NCBI GenBank assembly: GCA_934615645.1
Contig: CAKTTR010000087.1
Span: 1-6,741, forward strand
DNA: 6,741 bases
Direction: 5' to 3'
DNA from: an uncultured Oscillospiraceae bacterium
Lineage (GTDB): Bacteria; Bacillota; Clostridia; Oscillospirales; Oscillospiraceae
The number at the start of each line of letters is the position of its first letter. Positions within the stretch are counted from its first letter, which is position 1. Shown in pieces: positions 3,750 through 6,741 of the stretch. The position numbers and the translations under genes were made by a program. The notes under the pieces were generated by a model. The model had not been told where the DNA came from. It worked only from the letters and a program-made list of their open reading frames with translations, and searched no databases.

Positions 3750-6304
3750 GGGTTCTCCTTCCCGTCCCAGCCCAGCTGCTGGGCGATGGTCGTTTTGCTC
3801 GGGCGCGGGGCGATGGTCTGCGCGATGCCCGCCTCGGCGGCGGCGACCTCCTCCAGGAATTCCCGGGCCGAGACCCGCAGCACGCCGCTGCGCAGCGCCG
3901 ACAGCTGCACCAGCGCGTCCGACGTCACAACGCGGACGGCGTAGTTTTTCCCGATCTCATGGGCCAGGCGCTCGATATACAAATCGCCCGTCTCGTTCTC
4001 CGCCGTATAGACCACATGGACGCCGTGGTGCTCTGACCGGCTGCCCCGGCCGCCCCGGACGCGATAGGCATCGAAGACGACCAGCGTCTCCCGCCCGGTA
4101 AAGGCCCGGTAATTGGCCAGGCGCTCCAGGAGCTTTTCCCGGGCGGTGGCAAGGTCGCTGGCGGCCAGCGCGGCAAGTTCTGGCCAGCAGAAGATCAAAT
4201 TGTAGCCGTCGACGACGACCAGCGTCTTTCGTGGCGGCGGGGATTGATTTGCCTGGGCCGCCCGGTCCGACCGGGCAGGCGCGGTATATTGCTTGCGGCG
4301 GATGGGGCCGAATTCCCGCTCCATGATCGTCTCCAGTTCCCGGTCGTCCAGGCGCAGGTTCCGAGTCCGCACCGGCGGCGGCGCGTCTGGCTGCCGCTGC
4401 TCCAGGATGCTGCCCAGGTGCATATATTCTGACACCTTGTCCCACGGGACGTAAAAGCCCGCGCCGTGGGCGCAGAAAATGGAGCCCGGCGGATTTTCCA
4501 GGTCCGCCGCCGGGTCATAGCCGATGGCGGCGCAGACCGCCTCTGCATTATGGCACGGGGCGTAGCCGTCCACCCGGCATTGGAGCTGACCGCGGCCCTG
4601 GGTATAGGCCGCGACCTCCCGCGCATAGCCCCGCATCGTGCTGACAGGGGCCGTGCCGGTCAGCGTCGCCGTCTCCTGCCCCGTCTCTGGCGGGTCAAAG
4701 CGGCCTGCCATGCGCTTGATATCCTGCATCGCCCGGCCCAGCTGGGGCAGGGGGACCTCCAACCGGAAGGCGTAGACCGGTTCAAGCAGCACGCTCTTTG
4801 CCTGCATCAGGCCCTGGCGGACCGCCCGCCAGGCCGCCTCGCGGAAATCGCCGCCCTCGGTATGCTTGAGATGGGCGCGGCCCGCTTTTAGTGTAATTTT
4901 CAAATCCGTCACCGGCGCACCGGTCAGGACGCCCCGGTGCTGCTTTGCCGCAAGCTCCGCCAGAATGAGCCGCTGCCAGCTGCGGGCCAGCACATCCTCA
5001 CTGCAATCGGCATCCAGCACGACGCCGCTGCCCGGCTCCAGCGGCTCCAGCAGCAGATGGACCTCGGCATAATGCCGCAGCGGCTCGTAATGGCCGACGC
5101 CCTCCGCTGGGGCGGCAATGGTCTCCTGATAGAGAATGCGCCCCTCGTCCAGCTGCACCGGCAGGTCGAACCGCGCCTGGATGAGCTGCTGCAGCACCTC
5201 GATCTGCACCTCGCCCATCAGCTGGAGATAGATCTCCCGCAGGGCCGGGTCGTAGCCGATGTGCAGCTGCGGGTCCTCTTCCTCCAGCTCCGCCAGGCGG
5301 CGCAGCGCCGTCTGGGTATCGCAGTCCGGCGGCAGGCGCAGCCGGTAGCGGAGCACGGGGCGCAGCTGGGGCGCGGGGGCATCCGGCTGCAGGCCCAGGC
5401 CCTGGCCGCTGCGCGTCTCCTGCAGGCCTAGGGCGGCGCAGACACCGCCAGGTTCGACCTGGGAGACCGGCGCAAATTTCGCCCCGGTGTAGACCCGCAG
5501 CTGGCTGACCTTCTCCGTCCCAACGGCATCGCGGACCTGAAGCGTCCCGCCGGTGACCTTGAGAAAGGTCAGGCGGTTTCCCTGACTGTCGCGGCTGATC
5601 TTAAACACGCTGGCGCCAAAGGCGGGCAGGGGCGTGCGCTGCAGCGTAAAGCGCTGCAGGCCGGAAAGCAGCGGCTCCAGGCCCTCCAGGCGCAGTCCTG
5701 CGCCAAAATAGCAAGGGTAAGCCCGCCGGGCGGCGATCAGCCCCGCCGCCGTCTCGTCCGAGAGGGTACCGGCGCGCAGATAGCCCTCCAAAACACCCTC
5801 GTCGCACAGGGCCAGCTCCTCCTGCCAGCCCGGCGCGGTCATATCGACACAGCCCGGGTCCAGCTTCTGACGCAGCTGCGCCAAAAGCTGCGCCTGGTCC
5901 GCCCCGGGCAGATCCATTTTCGTCACAAAGACAAACGCCGGGATCCGGTAGCGCCGCAGCAGCCGCCACAGCGTCGCCGTATGGGCCTGGACGCCATCCG
6001 TGCCGCTGATGACGAGGATCGCATAATCCAGCACCTGCAGCGTCCGCTCCATCTCAGCGGAAAAATCCACGTGGCCCGGCGTATCAAGCAGCGTCAGCTC
6101 CGCCTCCGGCAGACGAAGCGGGGCCTGCTTGGAGAAGATCGTGATGCCGCGCCGCCGCTCCAGGGCTTCGTGATCCAGGCAGGTGTCGCCGTGATCGACC
6201 CGGCCCAGCCGCCGCAGCTGGCCTGCGGTATAGAGCAGCCCTTCGCACAGCGTCGTTTTCCCGGCGTCCACGTGCGCCAGCACGCCGATGACCAATCGTT
6301 TCAT
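3746..6304 (-). CDS. TetM-like ribosomal GTPase fused to a Rae1/YacP-type NYN nuclease
   Basis: This 852-residue protein is a translation-factor GTPase of the EF-G/ribosomal-protection class with an extra nuclease domain. GTPase motifs are complete: P-loop AHVDAGKTT (10-18), switch RRGITI (51-56), DTPGHVD (74-80) and TKMD (128-131). Domains II to V follow to about residue 635, including GGDFREAAWRAVRQGLM (484-500) of domain IV and GYAPCHNAEAV (580-590). A helix (about 652-671) and a proline- and alanine-rich linker lead to an NYN domain at 693-825 that matches B. subtilis YacP/Rae1. It keeps all the expected acidic sites: DGYN (Asp699), VFDA (Asp745), ENETGD (769-774) and TSD (Asp796). Rae1 cuts mRNA in the ribosomal A site. 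TetM-class factors dock near that site, so the fusion probably works on paused ribosomes. TetM and TetO have about 640 residues and no nuclease. The frame is unbroken. The start has GAGGAGG 11 nt upstream, and its N-terminus matches the family. Tetracycline resistance is not implied. Confidence 0.93.
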   Translation of the reverse strand: MKRLVIGVLAHVDAGKTTLCEGLLYTAGQLRRLGRVDHGDTCLDHEALERRRGITIFSKQAPLRLPEAELTLLDTPGHVDFSAEMERTLQVLDYAILVISGTDGVQAHTATLWRLLRRYRIPAFVFVTKMDLPGADQAQLLAQLRQKLDPGCVDMTAPGWQEELALCDEGVLEGYLRAGTLSDETAAGLIAARRAYPCYFGAGLRLEGLEPLLSGLQRFTLQRTPLPAFGASVFKISRDSQGNRLTFLKVTGGTLQVRDAVGTEKVSQLRVYTGAKFAPVSQVEPGGVCAALGLQETRSGQGLGLQPDAPAPQLRPVLRYRLRLPPDCDTQTALRRLAELEEEDPQLHIGYDPALREIYLQLMGEVQIEVLQQLIQARFDLPVQLDEGRILYQETIAAPAEGVGHYEPLRHYAEVHLLLEPLEPGSGVVLDADCSEDVLARSWQRLILAELAAKQHRGVLTGAPVTDLKITLKAGRAHLKHTEGGDFREAAWRAVRQGLMQAKSVLLEPVYAFRLEVPLPQLGRAMQDIKRMAGRFDPPETGQETATLTGTAPVSTMRGYAREVAAYTQGRGQLQCRVDGYAPCHNAEAVCAAIGYDPAADLENPPGSIFCAHGAGFYVPWDKVSEYMHLGSILEQRQPDAPPPVRTRNLRLDDRELETIMEREFGPIRRKQYTAPARSDRAAQANQSPPPRKTLVVVDGYNLIFCWPELAALAASDLATAREKLLERLANYRAFTGRETLVVFDAYRVRGGRGSRSEHHGVHVVYTAENETGDLYIERLAHEIGKNYAVRVVTSDALVQLSALRSGVLRVSAREFLEEVAAAEAGIAQTIAPRPSKTTIAQQLGWDGKENP

Positions 6305-6351
6305 CCGTTCCCCCGCCTCCTCTGCCCTACCCCGGGCGTGTACTTTCCGTT

Positions 6352-6380
6352 ATTATACGCGATTGCCCGCCCAATGGCAA
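6352..6380 (-). promoter_or_regulatory. Sigma-70-type promoter of the GTPase-ylmH operon
   Basis: Read on the minus strand, TTGCCA (6375-6380) is followed after exactly 17 bp by a perfect TATAAT (6352-6357). Transcription should begin near 6345, giving a leader of roughly 40 nt before the GTPase start at 6304. A 7-bp inverted repeat, ttgcccg (6363-6369) and cgggcaa (6385-6391), is centred on the -35 element and could be an operator. Confidence 0.8.
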
Positions 6381-6451
6381 GAGCCGGGCAAAGGCCGCGC
6401 CCTAACGCAGGCCCCTGCCCCCCCTCTGGGGGCACAAAAAAGGCTCCCCTG

Positions 6452-6516
6452 TGTATGGGTGAGACTCCAAGAGCGCAAGCGCACCGCAGCGCGATTGGCT
6501 AAGTCGAACCCATACA
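6452..6516. repeat. Large imperfect stem-loop
   Basis: The outer arms tgtatgggt (6452-6460) and acccataca (6508-6516) pair perfectly. Inside them act/agt, ccaa (6467-6470) with ttgg (6495-6498), and gcgc (6473-6476) with gcgc (6489-6492) continue the fold towards the tip. Several nested pairings in order suggest a genuine structured element. Its right arm lies within the sequence shared with 2766-2798. Confidence 0.5.
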
Positions 6517-6534
6517 GCGTAGAGGGATTGCTGC
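6502..6534 (-). repeat. Inverted-repeat copy R, matching 2766-2798
   Basis: This is the partner of the copy at 2766-2798, in opposite orientation, with 30 of 33 positions identical. It lies about 120 bp upstream of the GTPase promoter, so the whole operon with its promoter is bracketed by the pair. Confidence 0.65.
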
Positions 6535-6648
6535 AACGCAAAAGCAAGGTTGTACTGCAGTACTCGACTACTCCAGGTTTCAAAAGCAAACTAGAAAATT
6601 GCTACAAGCTAATATCTACCAGACAGTTTAGTTACCGCCCTCCGGGGG

Positions 6649-6684
6649 CCCGATTCTTTCTTCACCAGCGAAGAAAGAATCGGG
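6649..6684. terminator. Perfect 14-bp stem-loop
   Basis: The arms cccgattctttctt (6649-6662) and aagaaagaatcggg (6671-6684) pair perfectly around the 8-nt loop caccagcg. It may end transcription from the right or be a repeat unit. No U-tract follows in either direction, so it is not a standard intrinsic terminator. Confidence 0.4.
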
Positions 6685-6698
6685 GAAGAAAGACGCCG

Positions 6699-6730
6699 CT
6701 TAGGGCAGGGGGCGGTCCCCCTGCCCTAAG
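6699..6730. terminator. Perfect 14-bp GC-rich stem-loop
   Basis: The arms cttagggcaggggg (6699-6712) and ccccctgccctaag (6717-6730) enclose the 4-nt loop cggt. It is very stable in both directions but has no flanking T-tract. It lies 14 bp from the preceding hairpin; the pair resembles the chained hairpins at the left end of the window in style, not in sequence. Confidence 0.4.
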
Positions 6731-6741
6731 AACCCACCCCT

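Larger units (their letters stand above)
6381..6741. other. Non-coding right flank with structured repeats
   Basis: No recognisable gene lies in these 361 bases. They contain a short G/C stem (tgccccc 6416-6422 with gggggca 6428-6434), a large imperfect hairpin (6452-6516), the right inverted-repeat copy (6502-6534), a 12-bp palindrome gtactgcagtac (6552-6563), an AT-richer stretch (about 6570-6630) unlike the rest of the window, and two strong hairpins at the edge. A minus-strand open frame at 6353-6589 lies over the promoter and repeats and resembles no protein I know. Confidence 0.6.

Noticed and set aside
3746..6304. Acquired tetracycline-resistance gene
   Set aside because: The protein is about 200 residues longer than TetM/TetO, has a nuclease domain, lacks the TetM loop sequence, and shares the GC content of its neighbours.
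2766..6534. Transposon with terminal inverted repeats
   Set aside because: No transposase or recombinase is encoded between the repeats and no target-site duplication was seen; kept only as a bracketing repeat.
6353..6589. A 78-codon minus-strand open frame upstream of the GTPase gene
   Set aside because: It covers the operon promoter, a hairpin and the inverted-repeat copy, has no clear ribosome binding site, and matches no known family; probably a chance frame in a repeat.

Overview
This GC-rich window carries five genes, all on the minus strand. It looks like chromosomal DNA of a Gram-positive anaerobe of the class Clostridia, probably a gut Oscillospiraceae/Ruminococcaceae-type bacterium. 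The support is indirect: high GC with AAGGAG-like ribosome binding sites, a YlmH-type S4 protein, a TetM-like GTPase, a YacP/Rae1-type NYN domain (a Firmicutes family) and hairpin-rich intergenic repeats. The lineage is inferred from protein character; no marker gene is present.

Transcription runs from right to left. A strong promoter at 6352-6380 (TTGCCA, 17 bp, TATAAT on the minus strand) drives a two-gene operon. Its first gene (3746-6304) encodes an 852-residue translation-factor GTPase of the ribosomal-protection (TetM/TetO) class, fused at its C-terminus to a complete NYN nuclease domain like B. subtilis YacP/Rae1, the ribosomal A-site mRNA endonuclease. Its stop codon overlaps the start of ylmH (2985-3749) in an ATGA. 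YlmH is an S4-domain RNA-binding protein whose B. subtilis homologue is linked to ribosome-associated quality control. Together they suggest a ribosome-surveillance operon: an A-site-docking GTPase carrying its own mRNA nuclease, co-translated with a factor that handles stalled 50S-tRNA complexes. This is the most interesting content of the window.

Between 2531 and 2984 lies a gene-free stretch. It holds a pair of 15-bp repeats with 20-bp period, a possible decayed small reading frame, three tandem 31-bp repeats, and one copy of a 33-bp sequence that recurs inverted at 6502-6534, so that the two copies bracket the GTPase-ylmH operon.

The second cluster (2530 down to 312) has three closely spaced genes: a low-molecular-weight protein tyrosine phosphatase, a solitary Mrr-type restriction endonuclease with two N-terminal winged-helix-like segments, and a short RluA-family pseudouridine synthase. 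Gaps of 39 and 11 bp suggest one transcript.

Both edges of the window are non-coding and full of inverted repeats. Positions 1-311 contain five successive hairpins between two copies of a GC-rich terminator-like sequence. Positions 6381-6741 contain a large imperfect hairpin and two perfect 14-bp stems. These look like dispersed structured repeats rather than genes.
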